Notes: generated by a model not told the origin, from the sequence alone. Counted from the first letter of the stretch, positions 1 to 9,570 are shown. The stretch is 64,000 bases of DNA from Eubacteriales bacterium (GCA_030524175.1 JAUNHC010000018.1:44135-108134), one strand, 5' to 3'. Translations and numbers: made by a program.

Positions 1-965
1 ATCCAGCGAAGCTTGGTGATATCGAATACAGCAGGTGATTTATTGATATGATGATAGTCAAAAGCCTCTACAAGCTCCTCAAGGCTGAAAATCTCTCTGT
101 TATCTGCAGGACTCCACCCAAGGAGTGCCACATAGTTCACAATGGCTTCAGACAAAAAGCCCTGCTCCAGCAGATCCTCATAAGAGGAATGTCCGGAACG
201 CTTGGACAGCTTCTGATGATCCTCATCTGTGATCAGAGGGCAATGTACATAAACAGGAATCTCCCAGCCGAAGGCTTCATAAATACGGTTATACTTAGGC
301 GCAGAGGAAAGATACTCATTTCCTCTCACCACATGAGTGATCCCCATAAGATGATCGTCAATAACATTGGCAAAATTGTAAGTGGGATAACCGTCTGATT
401 TGATCAGGATCAAATCTTCCAGCTCCTCATTGTTTACTGTGATATCTCCGTAGATCACATCCTGGAAGGTGGTAGTCCCTTCTGTGGGCATATTGAACCG
501 GATAACATGAGGCTCCCCTGCTGCCAGACGCTTCTCCACTTCTTCTTTTGTGAGCTTCAGACAGCGCTTGTCATAGATGGAAATCTCTTTTCCTGCAACC
601 ACGCGCTTCATATTCTCCAGCTCATCCTTCTGGCAGAAGCAATAATAAGCATCTCCCTGTTCAACCAGCTTCCTGGCATATTCCAGATAAACACCTGATG
701 CCTGACGCTCGCTCTGCACATAAGGGCCAAAGCCTCCGTCCTTGTCAGGGCCTTCATCATGGATCAGACCTGTCTTCTCCATTGTACGGTAAATAATGTC
801 CACGGCGCCTTCCATATAGCGTTCCTGGTCTGTATCTTCTATACGGAGAATGAAATCCCCGCCCTCGTGTTTGGTGATCAGATATGCATATAATGCAGTT
901 CTTAAATTTCCCACATGCATTCTTCCGGTGGGACTCGGTGCAAATCTTGTCCTAAGTTTACTCAT
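1..965 (-). CDS. gltX: Glutamyl-tRNA synthetase, partial (3' end outside window)
   Basis: Class I aminoacyl-tRNA synthetase that charges tRNA-Glu (or tRNA-Glu/Gln) with glutamate in the cytoplasm. The reverse strand from the ATG at 965 reads [20 protein letters not shown], containing the HIGH-type ATP site (HVGN, residues 17-20); the KMSKS-type loop KLSKRSG lies near residue 252. The frame stays open to base 1, so about 321 residues are present and the anticodon-binding C-terminus lies to the left. The sirtuin-like gene lies upstream on the same strand, 42 bp away. The family call is certain; discriminating versus non-discriminating specificity cannot be judged without the C-terminus. Confidence 0.97.
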   Translation of the reverse strand, partial: MSKLRTRFAPSPTGRMHVGNLRTALYAYLITKHEGGDFILRIEDTDQERYMEGAVDIIYRTMEKTGLIHDEGPDKDGGFGPYVQSERQASGVYLEYARKLVEQGDAYYCFCQKDELENMKRVVAGKEISIYDKRCLKLTKEEVEKRLAAGEPHVIRFNMPTEGTTTFQDVIYGDITVNNEELEDLILIKSDGYPTYNFANVIDDHLMGITHVVRGNEYLSSAPKYNRIYEAFGWEIPVYVHCPLITDEDHQKLSKRSGHSSYEDLLEQGFLSEAIVNYVALLGWSPADNREIFSLEELVEAFDYHHINKSPAVFDITKLRW

Positions 966-1007
966 GACCTTCTCAGCTCTCCTATGATTATTCTTTCAAC
1001 CTGCCTA

Positions 1008-1748
1008 TTATATACCTAAATCCTTCAAAATGTCCATAGGTTTTCCGTGGATTACCAAATCTGCCTTTTTATCGGCAAAATGCTCCTGACTGTTAAGAAG
1101 CACCAGCTGTTCCCCTGTAAAATATCTGAGGAATGTATTCGCCAGCTGGGATTTCAGATTACAGCCCATGACAAGAAGTGTATCTGCCTTCTGCACCTCC
1201 TCTGCAGCCCTGGAGATCAATCCATTGTCCACCATCTCTCCGATCATGGAAACACCCGGACGGATCACGGTTCCGCACACCTGGCATTTAGGTACTCCGT
1301 CGCTCTGCTGTATGTATTCCAGGGAATACTGCTTCCCGCAATGGGGACAATGGTTGCTGAACACGCTCCCATGGAGTTCATATACATTTCTGCACCCGGC
1401 TCTTTTGGGCAGAGAAAAAATATCTCTGGTTATAATGCTTTTTAATTTTCCTCTGGCTTCAAGTCTCTGCATAGTCTTGAGACCCTCACCAACCTCACCC
1501 AGCACATTTATCATATCGTTCTTATAAAACTCATAAAACTGCTCTACTCTTGTATTGTAAAATGTTGCATTGAACATTTCTTCGGGGGAATATCCGTATT
1601 TACCTTCAATAACGTATGCATCATGCTCATCCCGATAATTGGTGCACCCGCATTGAGAACTGACCCGTACGCCCATAAGGCATACCATGTAATTACTCCT
1701 TTCTATCGTTTGTCTCAGCCAACTGATCTTTTCTTTGTAATATTCCAT
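1008..1748 (-). CDS. Degenerate sirtuin (Sir2-like) protein
   Basis: 246 residues with the overall plan of a Sir2/CobB NAD-dependent deacylase. The catalytic-position His is kept (ELHG, H126) and the zinc ribbon is intact (C134, C137, C155, C158), followed by a RPGV..GE segment. The NAD-binding signatures have drifted: where GAGIS..SGIPDFR is expected the protein has MGVRVSSQCGCTNYRD, and the QNID motif reads TRDIF. A classical deacylase activity is therefore doubtful. The start at 1748 is chosen because GGGAGG sits just upstream of it; a longer form from 1799 has no such site. It lies between accDA and gltX and is probably transcribed toward gltX. It could be a pseudo-enzyme or have changed substrate. 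Confidence 0.8.
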   Translation of the reverse strand: MEYYKEKISWLRQTIERSNYMVCLMGVRVSSQCGCTNYRDEHDAYVIEGKYGYSPEEMFNATFYNTRVEQFYEFYKNDMINVLGEVGEGLKTMQRLEARGKLKSIITRDIFSLPKRAGCRNVYELHGSVFSNHCPHCGKQYSLEYIQQSDGVPKCQVCGTVIRPGVSMIGEMVDNGLISRAAEEVQKADTLLVMGCNLKSQLANTFLRYFTGEQLVLLNSQEHFADKKADLVIHGKPMDILKDLGI

Positions 1749-1837
1749 ATTCTTCCCTCCCGTTCCTGTAGATAACTGCAAATTTCCGTTAACAGTCAAG
1801 GCTGGCCTGGACTGTTACAATTTCCGGGCTATACAGG

Positions 1838-1868
1838 AAAAGATGCCGCAATACGCAAGCATCTTTTT
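1838..1868 (-). terminator. Rho-independent terminator of the fatty-acid operon
   Basis: Nine-base arms AAAAGATGC and GCATCTTTT around a 12-base loop, T-rich on both sides. It lies about 130 bp beyond the accDA stop on the minus strand, so it most likely ends the acpP/fabD-accDA transcript before the sirtuin gene. Confidence 0.7.
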
Positions 1869-1933
1869 CCCTTTTCATATTTAATATTATACGCTGTAAC
1901 AGGCATGTTTTCAACATAAAACAATACATTTTG

Positions 1934-1961
1934 GTAACTGTTCAGAACCATGAACAGTTAC
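1934..1961. repeat. Perfect 10-bp inverted repeat (GTAACTGTTC / GAACAGTTAC)
   Basis: Arms at 1934-1943 and 1952-1961 with an 8-base loop, in the gap after accDA. The same TAACTGT...ACAGTTA arms recur near 40821-40852, suggesting a dispersed palindromic repeat family rather than a local regulatory site. Confidence 0.5.
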
Positions 1962-1996
1962 GCCGCAAGCCCATGAAAGATGAATCCCATAAGGGT

Positions 1997-3706
1997 TCAC
2001 ATCCTCCGGAACCTTTCATAGCGCTGGGCAGCAATTTCATCCTTACTTTTTCCCTCCTGTGCGGAAAGAAATTTTTTCATACGGATCTTCATATACTCGG
2101 AAATCTCATCCAGATTTTCTTCCCCTGCCGGATATTCTTCCGGGATGATCCTCTCGATGATCCCCATCTCCTTCAGCTGGGCGGCAGTGACTTTCATAAC
2201 CTCCGAAGCCTCAGGAGCACGCTTGCTGTCTTTCCACAAAATAGATGCAAAACCTTCCGGGGACAGAATGGTATAAGTTGAATTTTCCATCATCCACACT
2301 TCATTTCCCACTCCTAAGGCCAAGGCTCCTCCGCTGCCTCCTTCTCCAATGACGATAGAGAGGACAGGCACTGTCAAATCCGACATTTCCATAAGATTCC
2401 TTGCAATGGCTTCCCCTTGTCCACGTTCTTCCGCCTCCACTCCGCAGAAAGCGCCGGGTGTATCGATAAAGGCGATCACTGCTCTTTGGAATTTCTCAGC
2501 CTGCTTCATGAGACGTAAGGCTTTTCTGTATCCTTCCGGAGAAGGCATACCGAAATTACGGCTGATATTCTCCTTGGTGGTCCGGCCTTTCTGGATGCCG
2601 ATGACTGTCACCGGCTGTCCGTCCAGCATGGCGATTCCTCCCACCACTGCACCGTCATCACGGAACGCTCTGTCTCCGTGCAATTCCATAAAGTTGTCAA
2701 AAATACTGTATATATATTCAAGGCTTGTGGGCCGCTGGCTGCTTCTCGCTGTGAGCACTCTGTCCCAAGCCGTCATATCTGAAGATTTCCTTACCTTTTT
2801 CTTTTTGCCGAAGGTTTCTATTGTCCTTGCAGGAATTTCTGCCGGAAAATTTCCATAGGCACAGGGTTTCCCATGGATCTTCACTAGGCTGCAAAGAACC
2901 TTCCTCATCTGCTCTCTCGGCACGATTCCGTCAATAATGCCGTGGTCTACCAGAAATTCTGACCGTTGGAATCCCTCCGGCAGCTTCTGCCCGATGGTCT
3001 GCTGGATCACTCTTGGCCCGGCAAAGCCGATCAAGGCTCCCGGTTCCGCCAGGATAATATCCCCCAGCATGGCAAAGCTTGCCGTCACGCCCCCGGTGGT
3101 GGGGTCGGTAAGCACGGGAATGTAAAGGAGTCCTTCCCTGGAATGTCGTTTAATTGCCGCAGAGGTCTTTGCCATCTGCATCAATGACACCATTCCTTCC
3201 TGCATCCTGGCACCGCCGGAACAACAGAAGAGGATCACCGGCAGTCTGCGCTTTGAAGCTTCTTCAAATGCTCTGGTGATCTTTTCACCTACAACGTAAC
3301 CCATGCTGGCCATGAGAAAACGGGCATCCATGGCACCGATAACAACAGGAACACCGTCCATTGTAGCTTCTCCGATACGGATTGCCTCGTCAAGATGCGT
3401 CTTTTCTTTCAGCGCCTGAATTTTTTCCGGATATCCCGGATACTCCAGAGGATTCCCGTTCTCTATACCGGTAAACCACTCTTTAAAAGAGTCCTTGTCC
3501 ACCACGGAACGGATTCTTGTCTTTGCCTTAATGCGGAAATATCCTCCGCATTTTGGACATACATAGGAGTGGCCGGAAACATCTTCTTTATACACCATCT
3601 CACCGCATTTCGGGCAGTTTACCCATAAGCCTTCAGGCACAGAAGGGGCTTTGGCCGGCTCCTCCTGAGGAACTGTTTTTTTAAAAAATTTCTTCAAGTC
3701 CGCCAT
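1997..3706 (-). CDS. accDA: Acetyl-CoA carboxylase carboxyltransferase, fused beta-alpha subunits
   Basis: 569 residues that join the two carboxyltransferase subunits, which transfer CO2 from carboxybiotin to acetyl-CoA to give malonyl-CoA. The N-terminal half (about 1-285) is AccD-like, with the zinc ribbon C31, C34, C50, C53 and the GGARMQEGM segment; the C-terminal half (about 300-569) is AccA-like, with [14 protein letters not shown] and [10 protein letters not shown]. In most bacteria these are two genes; here there is one frame with no break. The start at 3706 is preferred because AAGGAG is 7 bases upstream, whereas the in-frame ATG at 3712 is only one base from it. It is the last gene of the fab/acc operon. 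Confidence 0.95.
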   Translation of the reverse strand: MADLKKFFKKTVPQEEPAKAPSVPEGLWVNCPKCGEMVYKEDVSGHSYVCPKCGGYFRIKAKTRIRSVVDKDSFKEWFTGIENGNPLEYPGYPEKIQALKEKTHLDEAIRIGEATMDGVPVVIGAMDARFLMASMGYVVGEKITRAFEEASKRRLPVILFCCSGGARMQEGMVSLMQMAKTSAAIKRHSREGLLYIPVLTDPTTGGVTASFAMLGDIILAEPGALIGFAGPRVIQQTIGQKLPEGFQRSEFLVDHGIIDGIVPREQMRKVLCSLVKIHGKPCAYGNFPAEIPARTIETFGKKKKVRKSSDMTAWDRVLTARSSQRPTSLEYIYSIFDNFMELHGDRAFRDDGAVVGGIAMLDGQPVTVIGIQKGRTTKENISRNFGMPSPEGYRKALRLMKQAEKFQRAVIAFIDTPGAFCGVEAEERGQGEAIARNLMEMSDLTVPVLSIVIGEGGSGGALALGVGNEVWMMENSTYTILSPEGFASILWKDSKRAPEASEVMKVTAAQLKEMGIIERIIPEEYPAGEENLDEISEYMKIRMKKFLSAQEGKSKDEIAAQRYERFRRM

Positions 3707-3738
3707 TTTCATTCTCCTTTATCTCTGGGCACATTTGC

Positions 3739-5085
3739 TTATAAATCCGGATAATGCTCAGGAATGAAATTCGTTGTTACCTCCCCGGACTGAAAATCAG
3801 GATTGTTCAAAAGCTCATACTGGAAATCTATATTGGTTTTCACACCCTCCACAACTACTTCCCCCAGGGTGCTGATCATTTTCCTGATGGCACTGTCACG
3901 GTCACGGTCATGTACGATCACTTTCACGATCATAGAATCATAGTGAGGAGGAATAGCATATCCGGTGTACATAGCTGTATCTGTCCGCACGCCGTTGCCT
4001 CCGGGAAGGTGAAGTCTTGTGATCGTCCCCGGGCAGGGAAGGAAATGGTTGTCAGGATCTTCTGCATTGATCCTGCACTCAATGGCATGTCCCCGAAGGA
4101 CAATATCCTCCTGAAGCACACTGAGCTTCTCCCCTGCTGCCACACGGATCTGTTCCTTCACCAGATCCACTCCTGACACAAATTCGGAAACAGGATGCTC
4201 TACCTGTATCCTGGTGTTCATCTCCATAAAATAAAAGTCGCCGGATTTATCAAGAAGAAATTCTATGGTTCCTGCGTTTTCATATCCCACAGCCTTAGCT
4301 GCACGTACAGCCGTATCTCCCATCTTTTTCCGAAGTTCCTCTGAGAGGGCCACACAAGGAGATTCCTCTATCATTTTCTGGTGGCGTCTCTGAATGGAAC
4401 AGTCACGCTCTCCCAAATGGATCACATTGCCATGCTTGTCTGCCATGATCTGCACTTCCACATGGCGGGGTGCTTCCACAAAACGCTCAAGGTACATAGT
4501 GTCATCCCCGAAGCCATGTATGGATTCCTGCTGGGCTGTCACAAAATTAGTCTCTAGCTCCGCCTCATTGTATGCAACGCGCATCCCTTTGCCGCCGCCT
4601 CCTGAGGAGGCTTTGATCATAATGGGAAAACCGATGCTCTGCGCCGCTTTCTTGGCCGCCTCAACCGTATAGACAGGGTCTTCTGTCCCCGGTACCACCG
4701 GAACACCTGCCTGACGCATGGTATTCTTTGCCTCGGATTTATTTCCCATCCTGGAAATAAGCTCTGCGGAAGGCCCGATAAAACTCACATTACATTTCTC
4801 GCACATTTCCACGAAACGGCTGTTTTCTGAGAGAAATCCGAATCCCGGATGGATGGCTTCTGCCCGGGATGCCACAGTGGCACTCAAGATACGCTCCATA
4901 TTAAGATAGCTGTCCCTGGACGCTGCCTTGCCGATACACACTGCCTCATCTGCAAGCTGTGTATGAAGGGCTTCTCTGTCTGCCTCAGAGTAAACGGCAA
5001 CTGTCCGTATCCCCATCTCCCTGCAGGCCCGTATGATACGCACCGCGATCTCCCCGCGGTTTGCAATTAATATCTTACTAAACAT
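3739..5085 (-). CDS. accC: Acetyl-CoA carboxylase, biotin carboxylase subunit
   Basis: 448 residues. ATP-grasp enzyme that carboxylates the biotin of AccB. It starts MFSKILIANRGEIAVRII, as biotin carboxylases do, and has the glycine-rich ATP loop (KASSGGGGKGMR) and the EMNTRIQVEHPVSE catalytic segment. The start at 5085 lies 4 bases after the fabZ stop with GGGAG at a fair distance; an in-frame upstream ATG at 5106 would overlap fabZ and adds no conserved sequence. It is followed by accDA and works with AccB (5534-6025) to supply malonyl-CoA. Confidence 0.97.
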   Translation of the reverse strand: MFSKILIANRGEIAVRIIRACREMGIRTVAVYSEADREALHTQLADEAVCIGKAASRDSYLNMERILSATVASRAEAIHPGFGFLSENSRFVEMCEKCNVSFIGPSAELISRMGNKSEAKNTMRQAGVPVVPGTEDPVYTVEAAKKAAQSIGFPIMIKASSGGGGKGMRVAYNEAELETNFVTAQQESIHGFGDDTMYLERFVEAPRHVEVQIMADKHGNVIHLGERDCSIQRRHQKMIEESPCVALSEELRKKMGDTAVRAAKAVGYENAGTIEFLLDKSGDFYFMEMNTRIQVEHPVSEFVSGVDLVKEQIRVAAGEKLSVLQEDIVLRGHAIECRINAEDPDNHFLPCPGTITRLHLPGGNGVRTDTAMYTGYAIPPHYDSMIVKVIVHDRDRDSAIRKMISTLGEVVVEGVKTNIDFQYELLNNPDFQSGEVTTNFIPEHYPDL

Positions 5086-5089
5086 AGGC

Positions 5090-5521
5090 TTATGCTCCCA
5101 CTGCAAAGGTCAGCTCAGCGATCACTGCCACTTTGCCGTCCTGTTTTACTGCTTTTGCCCTGCCCACTCCGATGGGGCCTTTTTCTTTAATGATTTCCAC
5201 TTCCAGAGTAAGGACATCACCGGGCAGCACTTTATTTTTGAATTTCGCACTGTTGATGGCCCCGAAATATCCGATTTTTCCTTTATTCTCCGGCTTGCTT
5301 AATATGGCAACCGATCCAACCTGAGCCAGCGCCTCCACGATGAGAACTCCCGGCATAACCGGCTCGCCCGGGAAATGGCCGGCAAAATACGGTTCATTGT
5401 AGGACACACATTTCCTTCCTACAGCACGGATCCCCGGTTCCAGCTCCTCGATGGTGTCAATGAGCAGAAATGGCTGTCTGTGGGGGATGATCTCCATAAT
5501 TTCCTTCGTGTTTAATTTCAT
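5090..5521 (-). CDS. fabZ: 3-hydroxyacyl-ACP dehydratase FabZ
   Basis: 143 residues, the usual size. Hot-dog fold dehydratase that converts 3-hydroxyacyl-ACP to trans-2-enoyl-ACP in the elongation cycle. The active-site pair is visible in [20 protein letters not shown] (H49 and E63). It lies between accB and accC. No FabM-type isomerase or FabA is seen in the window, so how unsaturated fatty acids are made is not shown here. Confidence 0.97.
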   Translation of the reverse strand: MKLNTKEIMEIIPHRQPFLLIDTIEELEPGIRAVGRKCVSYNEPYFAGHFPGEPVMPGVLIVEALAQVGSVAILSKPENKGKIGYFGAINSAKFKNKVLPGDVLTLEVEIIKEKGPIGVGRAKAVKQDGKVAVIAELTFAVGA

Positions 5522-5533
5522 TGCCGCTCCTCC

Positions 5534-6025
5534 TTATCCAATGACGAACATAGGCTGTCCGAATTCCACCATCTGTTCGTTTTCCACAAGAATTTCTTTC
5601 ACTGTTCCGTCAAATTCTGACTCTATCTCATTCATCAGCTTCATGGCCTCCACAATTCCAAGGACCTGTCCTTTTTTCACTGTGTCACCTACCTGCACAA
5701 AGGGGGGATTGTCCGGCGATGAGGACTGATAGTAGGTTCCCACCAGCGGGGACTTCACAACCTTGCCTTTGATCTCCTCTTTCTCTTCTCCGCCCATGGA
5801 GGTTCCTGCGGGAACTGCCATATCCGCAAGTGTTTCTCCCGGGGCAGCCCCCGGAGCGGGAGTTCCGGGACATCCTGCCTGTATGGGAGGTGCTGTCACC
5901 GTTATCTGCTTGATTTCCTTGTCTGTTTTCATGGAGATTTTAAAATCTCCGTCCTGTATCTGAAACTGTGTCAGATTCGAATCACTGACCGCATGAATCA
6001 ATTCTATGATCTTTTCAAATTCCAT
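5534..6025 (-). CDS. accB: Biotin carboxyl carrier protein of acetyl-CoA carboxylase
   Basis: 163 residues. Carries biotin between AccC and AccDA. The C-terminal biotinyl domain holds EAMKLMNE, with the biotinylated lysine near residue 129; a Pro/Ala/Gly-rich linker precedes it and the N-terminus (MEFEKIIELIHAV) is typical. The frame is open upstream to 6190, but the start at 6025 has GGGAGG at the right distance and gives the family length, while the extension overlaps the end of fabF. Confidence 0.95.
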   Translation of the reverse strand: MEFEKIIELIHAVSDSNLTQFQIQDGDFKISMKTDKEIKQITVTAPPIQAGCPGTPAPGAAPGETLADMAVPAGTSMGGEEKEEIKGKVVKSPLVGTYYQSSSPDNPPFVQVGDTVKKGQVLGIVEAMKLMNEIESEFDGTVKEILVENEQMVEFGQPMFVIG

Positions 6026-6098
6026 TTTGTTCTGTCCTCCCGGATTTTTTTTGACGTATCCGCTGTAGAGTGTGTCGGAATGAATTTTCAAACGCGCT

Positions 6099-7328
6099 CT
6101 AGTATTTTTTAAGAAGAAGGGTTGCGTTGTGTCCCCCAAAGCCAAGGGAATTGCTGAGGGCATATTTGATATCCATTTTTTCCGGTCCATTTGTCACATA
6201 GTCCAGGTCACAGTCCTCATCCGGCACCTGATATCCCACAGTCTCATGGATAAATCCTTCCTGAAGCTCTTTCACACAGGTGATCGCCTCAACAGCTCCT
6301 GCTGCTCCCAGAAGATGACCGATCATTGACTTTGTGGAATTTATTTTCATTTCCTTTGCATGTTCGCCGAAAACGTTCTTAATGGCATTTGTCTCAAATA
6401 AATCATTGTGGTGAGTGCTTGTTCCATGGGCATTGATATACCATAATTCATCTGTGGTGATCCCTGCCTCGGCTACTGCCATTTCCATGGCTTTTGCCGC
6501 ACCTGAACCGTCTTCAATGGGTGATGTGATGTGATATGCATCCGCTGTGGCTCCATATCCAACCACTTCGGCAAGGATTTTTGCTCCTCTGGCTTTCGCC
6601 CGTTCCAGTTCTTCAAGAACAAGAATACCTGCACCCTCTCCCATAACAAATCCGTCTCTTTCCTTATCAAAAGGAATGGAGCATCTCTTGGGATCTGTGG
6701 AAGCAGAAAGTGCTGTAAGGGCGGCAAAGCCTCCCAGTCCTACGGGTGAAATGGCTGCCTCTGTTCCCCCGGCCACCATCACATCAGCATCTCCGCACTG
6801 AATGCTGCGGAAAGCTTCGCCGATACAGTTGGTTCCTGATGCACAGGCAGTCACCACATTGATATTTTTCCCTCTAAGACCAAACTGGATAGAAATATTA
6901 CCTGCCGCCATATTGGAGATCATCAAAGGTACCATCAAAGGGTTAAGTCTTCTGGGGCCTTTCTCCATCAGCTTCTGATGTTCCTGCTCAACAACCTGCA
7001 GGCTTCCGATTCCGCTTCCCACGGCACAGCCCACACGGAAAGGGTCTTCCGCATTCATATCCAGACCGGAATCCTCCATTGCCTCTTTCGCGGCAGCTAC
7101 CGCATACTGGCTGAAAAGAGCCATACGCTTGGCAGCTTTAAAATCCATATAGTCCTTGGCGTTAAACCCCTTAACCTCTGCTGCCAGATGTGCTTTATAA
7201 TCCGCCGTGTCGAAATAAGTAACTTCCCCGAAGCCTGTCTTTCCTTCTTTTACACTGTTCCAAAATTCTTCTACATTAAGGCCGATAGGGGTGATTGCTC
7301 CCATACCCGTTACCACAACTCTTCTCAT
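6099..7328 (-). CDS. fabF: 3-oxoacyl-ACP synthase II (FabF)
   Basis: 409 residues. Condensing enzyme that elongates acyl-ACP with malonyl-ACP. The Cys-His-His triad is in place: C162 (TACASGTNC), H301 (NAHGTSTHHND) and H338 (IGHLLGAAG). AGGAGG precedes the ATG. It is the only ketoacyl synthase in the cluster: the FabH-type initiating synthase, often at the head of this operon in clostridia, is missing from the window and must be elsewhere if present. Confidence 0.97.
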   Translation of the reverse strand: MRRVVVTGMGAITPIGLNVEEFWNSVKEGKTGFGEVTYFDTADYKAHLAAEVKGFNAKDYMDFKAAKRMALFSQYAVAAAKEAMEDSGLDMNAEDPFRVGCAVGSGIGSLQVVEQEHQKLMEKGPRRLNPLMVPLMISNMAAGNISIQFGLRGKNINVVTACASGTNCIGEAFRSIQCGDADVMVAGGTEAAISPVGLGGFAALTALSASTDPKRCSIPFDKERDGFVMGEGAGILVLEELERAKARGAKILAEVVGYGATADAYHITSPIEDGSGAAKAMEMAVAEAGITTDELWYINAHGTSTHHNDLFETNAIKNVFGEHAKEMKINSTKSMIGHLLGAAGAVEAITCVKELQEGFIHETVGYQVPDEDCDLDYVTNGPEKMDIKYALSNSLGFGGHNATLLLKKY

Positions 7329-7343
7329 ATTGCCTGTTTCCTC

Positions 7344-8084
7344 CTAAATATTCATGCCGCCATCCACACTGATGACCTGTCCGGTAATATAATCTGCTTT
7401 CTCTGATGCCAAATACGCCACCATATTGGCAATATCTGACGGTTTTCCGAATCTTCCCAGAGGAATCTGGCCGCAGGCCGCCTCCTTCACATCACCGGAT
7501 AAAACCTCTGTCATCTCCGTGTCAACAAATCCCGGTGCCACAGCATTTACAGTAATACCCCGGCTTGCAAGCTCTCTTGCCATGGTTTTTGTAAGGCCGA
7601 TGACCCCTGCCTTGGATGCGGCATAGTTGGCCTGTCCAGCATTTCCAAGAATTCCTGACACAGAAGAAATATTAATGATCTTTCCGCTTCTCTGCTTCAG
7701 CATCTGACGGGAAAGATGACGGATGGTATTGAAGGTTCCTTTCAGATTGATATTAAGGACTGCATCGAAATCTTCTTCCTTCATTTTCATGATCAGATTG
7801 TCCCTGGTGATTCCTGCATTGTTCACAAGAATGTCAACGCGGCCGAATTCCTTGATGATATCTTTCACCATAGTCTCGCAGGCAGCAAAATCACTGACAT
7901 TACACTGGTACAGATATGCCTGTCCACCCTGTGCTTCGATTGTTTCTTTTACTTCCCGGGCACGTTCCTGGGAACCATTATAATTCACGATCACCGCTGC
8001 ACCTTCTTTTGCAAGTGTAAGGGCGATTTCTCTTCCGATTCCCCTGCTTGCTCCGGTCACAAGTGCTACTTTATCTTTTAACAT
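7344..8084 (-). CDS. fabG: 3-oxoacyl-ACP reductase FabG
   Basis: 246 residues. NADPH-dependent short-chain dehydrogenase reducing 3-oxoacyl-ACP. Rossmann motif TGASRGIG (10-17), NNAG (88-91) and the catalytic Ser141, Tyr154 and Lys158 (YAASK) are all present. The ATG abuts the fabD stop, indicating translational coupling. It lies between fabD and fabF. Confidence 0.97.
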   Translation of the reverse strand: MLKDKVALVTGASRGIGREIALTLAKEGAAVIVNYNGSQERAREVKETIEAQGGQAYLYQCNVSDFAACETMVKDIIKEFGRVDILVNNAGITRDNLIMKMKEEDFDAVLNINLKGTFNTIRHLSRQMLKQRSGKIINISSVSGILGNAGQANYAASKAGVIGLTKTMARELASRGITVNAVAPGFVDTEMTEVLSGDVKEAACGQIPLGRFGKPSDIANMVAYLASEKADYITGQVISVDGGMNI

Positions 8085-9005
8085 TTACAGACACTCCTTT
8101 ACTGCTTTCTCCAAGTCTTCTATTTTCTCAACATTCAAAACCTTCACACTCCGGTCAATTTTACGCATAAAACCGGCAAGGGTTTTGCCCGGCCCGATTT
8201 CCACGAAGGTATCTGCTCCGTCAGCTATCATCTTCTCCACACACTGCTGCCAGCGGACAGAAGAAGAAACCTGCTGTACCAAAAGCTCTTTTACCTTGGA
8301 AGGCTCTGTCACATATTCGGCTGTCACATTTGTCACATAAGGAACTGAAAATTCACGGATCTCCACATCCTTCAAAACCTCTCCCAGCTTTTCTCCTGCA
8401 CCGGTAAGCATTTGGGAATGGAAAGGTCCGCTTACCTTAAGGGGCACGATTCTTCTTGCTCCGGCAGCTTTCAGGCTTTCTCCTGCTTTTGCCACAGCAC
8501 CTTCCTCCCCGGTAATGACAATCTGTCCCGGACAGTTATAATTTGCAACAGACACAATTCCCTCAGTGTTTTTACACACTTCTTCAATCAATGCAGCATC
8601 TGTACCCATCACCGCTGCCATAGCACCTCCATGGGGCACTGCTTCCTGCATAAAGATACCTCTCTTACGGACAACACGGAATGCATCCTCCTCACTCATA
8701 ACCCCTGAGGCGATAAGTGCACCGTACTCTCCAAGGCTTAAGCCTCCGTTTACCTGGGAATGGATCCCCCGCTCCTCCAGAGCACGGAGTATGGCTGTCT
8801 CCACAGCCAGCATGGCAATCTGTGTATATTCTGTAATATGTAGCTTCTCATTTTCCTCAAAGCAAAGAGCCGGGATATCAAGTCCGCTGACTTTTGATGC
8901 CTTATCAATAATATCCCGGCACACCGGTACCTGTTCGTAGAAATCTTTTCCCATGCCTGCATACTGTGCACCCTGGCCTGGAAATATAAAAGCTGTTTTG
9001 CCCAT
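8085..9005 (-). CDS. fabD: Malonyl-CoA:ACP transacylase FabD
   Basis: 306 residues. Moves malonyl from CoA to acyl carrier protein. FPGQGAQ (8-14), the nucleophile Ser90 in GLSLGEY (the more common form is GHSLGEY) and His196 (GPFHSQ) are visible. It is the first gene after the acpP terminator, so it is either reached by readthrough or has its own promoter near the operator at 9143-9159. FabK, which often stands between acpP and fabD in Firmicutes, is absent. Confidence 0.96.
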   Translation of the reverse strand: MGKTAFIFPGQGAQYAGMGKDFYEQVPVCRDIIDKASKVSGLDIPALCFEENEKLHITEYTQIAMLAVETAILRALEERGIHSQVNGGLSLGEYGALIASGVMSEEDAFRVVRKRGIFMQEAVPHGGAMAAVMGTDAALIEEVCKNTEGIVSVANYNCPGQIVITGEEGAVAKAGESLKAAGARRIVPLKVSGPFHSQMLTGAGEKLGEVLKDVEIREFSVPYVTNVTAEYVTEPSKVKELLVQQVSSSVRWQQCVEKMIADGADTFVEIGPGKTLAGFMRKIDRSVKVLNVEKIEDLEKAVKECL

Positions 9006-9142
9006 TTATTTGTCCTTCCTTTTTCTGTGTGATTTATTATGAAAGCCCCTGACATCCTCTGCCTCACAGCAGCTCCCTATTGGTTCCCGGATTCCTGTCA
9101 CATGGCTATGTCAATATCTGTCGAATCTTTTGACTGCTAAAT

Positions 9143-9159
9143 ATTTTGATATACAAAGT
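9143..9159 (-). promoter_or_regulatory. FabT-like inverted repeat upstream of fabD
   Basis: ATTTTGATATACAAAGT, a 17-bp imperfect palindrome matching the acpP site (9492-9508) at 13 of 17 positions. It sits between the acpP terminator and fabD. MarR-family FabT regulators bind TTTGA..TCAAA-type palindromes in fatty-acid operons; assignment to FabT here is inference, and no regulator gene is in the window. Confidence 0.5.
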
Positions 9160-9166
9160 AATTAGA

Positions 9167-9205
9167 TAGAAAAATTCTCCTTAAGGCTGTTACGGCCTTA
9201 AGGAG
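9167..9205 (-). terminator. Terminator after acpP
   Basis: Eleven-base perfect stem CTCCTTAAGGC / GCCTTAAGGAG with a 7-base loop, followed on the minus strand by AATTTTTC. It would let acpP be made in excess over the downstream fab genes. Confidence 0.85.
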
Positions 9206-9216
9206 ACCTATGCAGA

Positions 9217-9450
9217 TTATGCCTCTACGCCTTTATTTTTCAGGTACTCAATCACAGAGCCTACGGTGGTAAGATCATTCAGTTCTTCTGCCGGGATCTC
9301 TACGCCGTACTCATCCTCCAGTGCCATTACCAGTTCAAACAAGTCCAGGGAATCTGCTCCCAGGTCATCCTTGAAAGAGGTCTCAGATGTGATGCCTGCT
9401 GCTTCACAATTTAACTGCTCTGCGATCATTTCACTCATTTTTTCTAACAT
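9217..9450 (-). CDS. acpP: Acyl carrier protein
   Basis: 77 residues, acidic, with the phosphopantetheine attachment site DSL (Ser34 in GADSLDLFEL). It carries the growing acyl chain for FabD/FabF/FabG/FabZ. The start at 9450 has AAGGAG 8-9 bases upstream; an upstream in-frame ATG at 9471 lies before this site. It has its own strong promoter and its own terminator. Confidence 0.97.
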   Translation of the reverse strand: MLEKMSEMIAEQLNCEAAGITSETSFKDDLGADSLDLFELVMALEDEYGVEIPAEELNDLTTVGSVIEYLKNKGVEA

Positions 9451-9491
9451 TTGTTTTTTCTCCTTTATCAAGTATCTTAACTTTCACAATT

Positions 9492-9534
9492 ACTTTGATG
9501 ACCAAAGTATATATGCTGCACCCCTATTTGTCAA
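9492..9534 (-). promoter_or_regulatory. acpP promoter with overlapping palindromic operator
   Basis: On the minus strand TTGACA (9529-9534), a 17-base spacer, then TATACT (9506-9511): a near-consensus sigma-A promoter. The palindrome ACTTTGATGACCAAAGT (9492-9508) overlaps the -10 box, so a bound protein would block RNA polymerase. The motif recurs before fabD. Confidence 0.8.
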
Positions 9535-9570
9535 GAGGATTTTGCCAATTTTGGAAAACATACGAAACAC

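Noticed and set aside
48-698. Plus-strand open frames at 48-398 and 507-698
   Set aside because: They are antisense to gltX, whose minus-strand frame has strong family motifs across the whole stretch.
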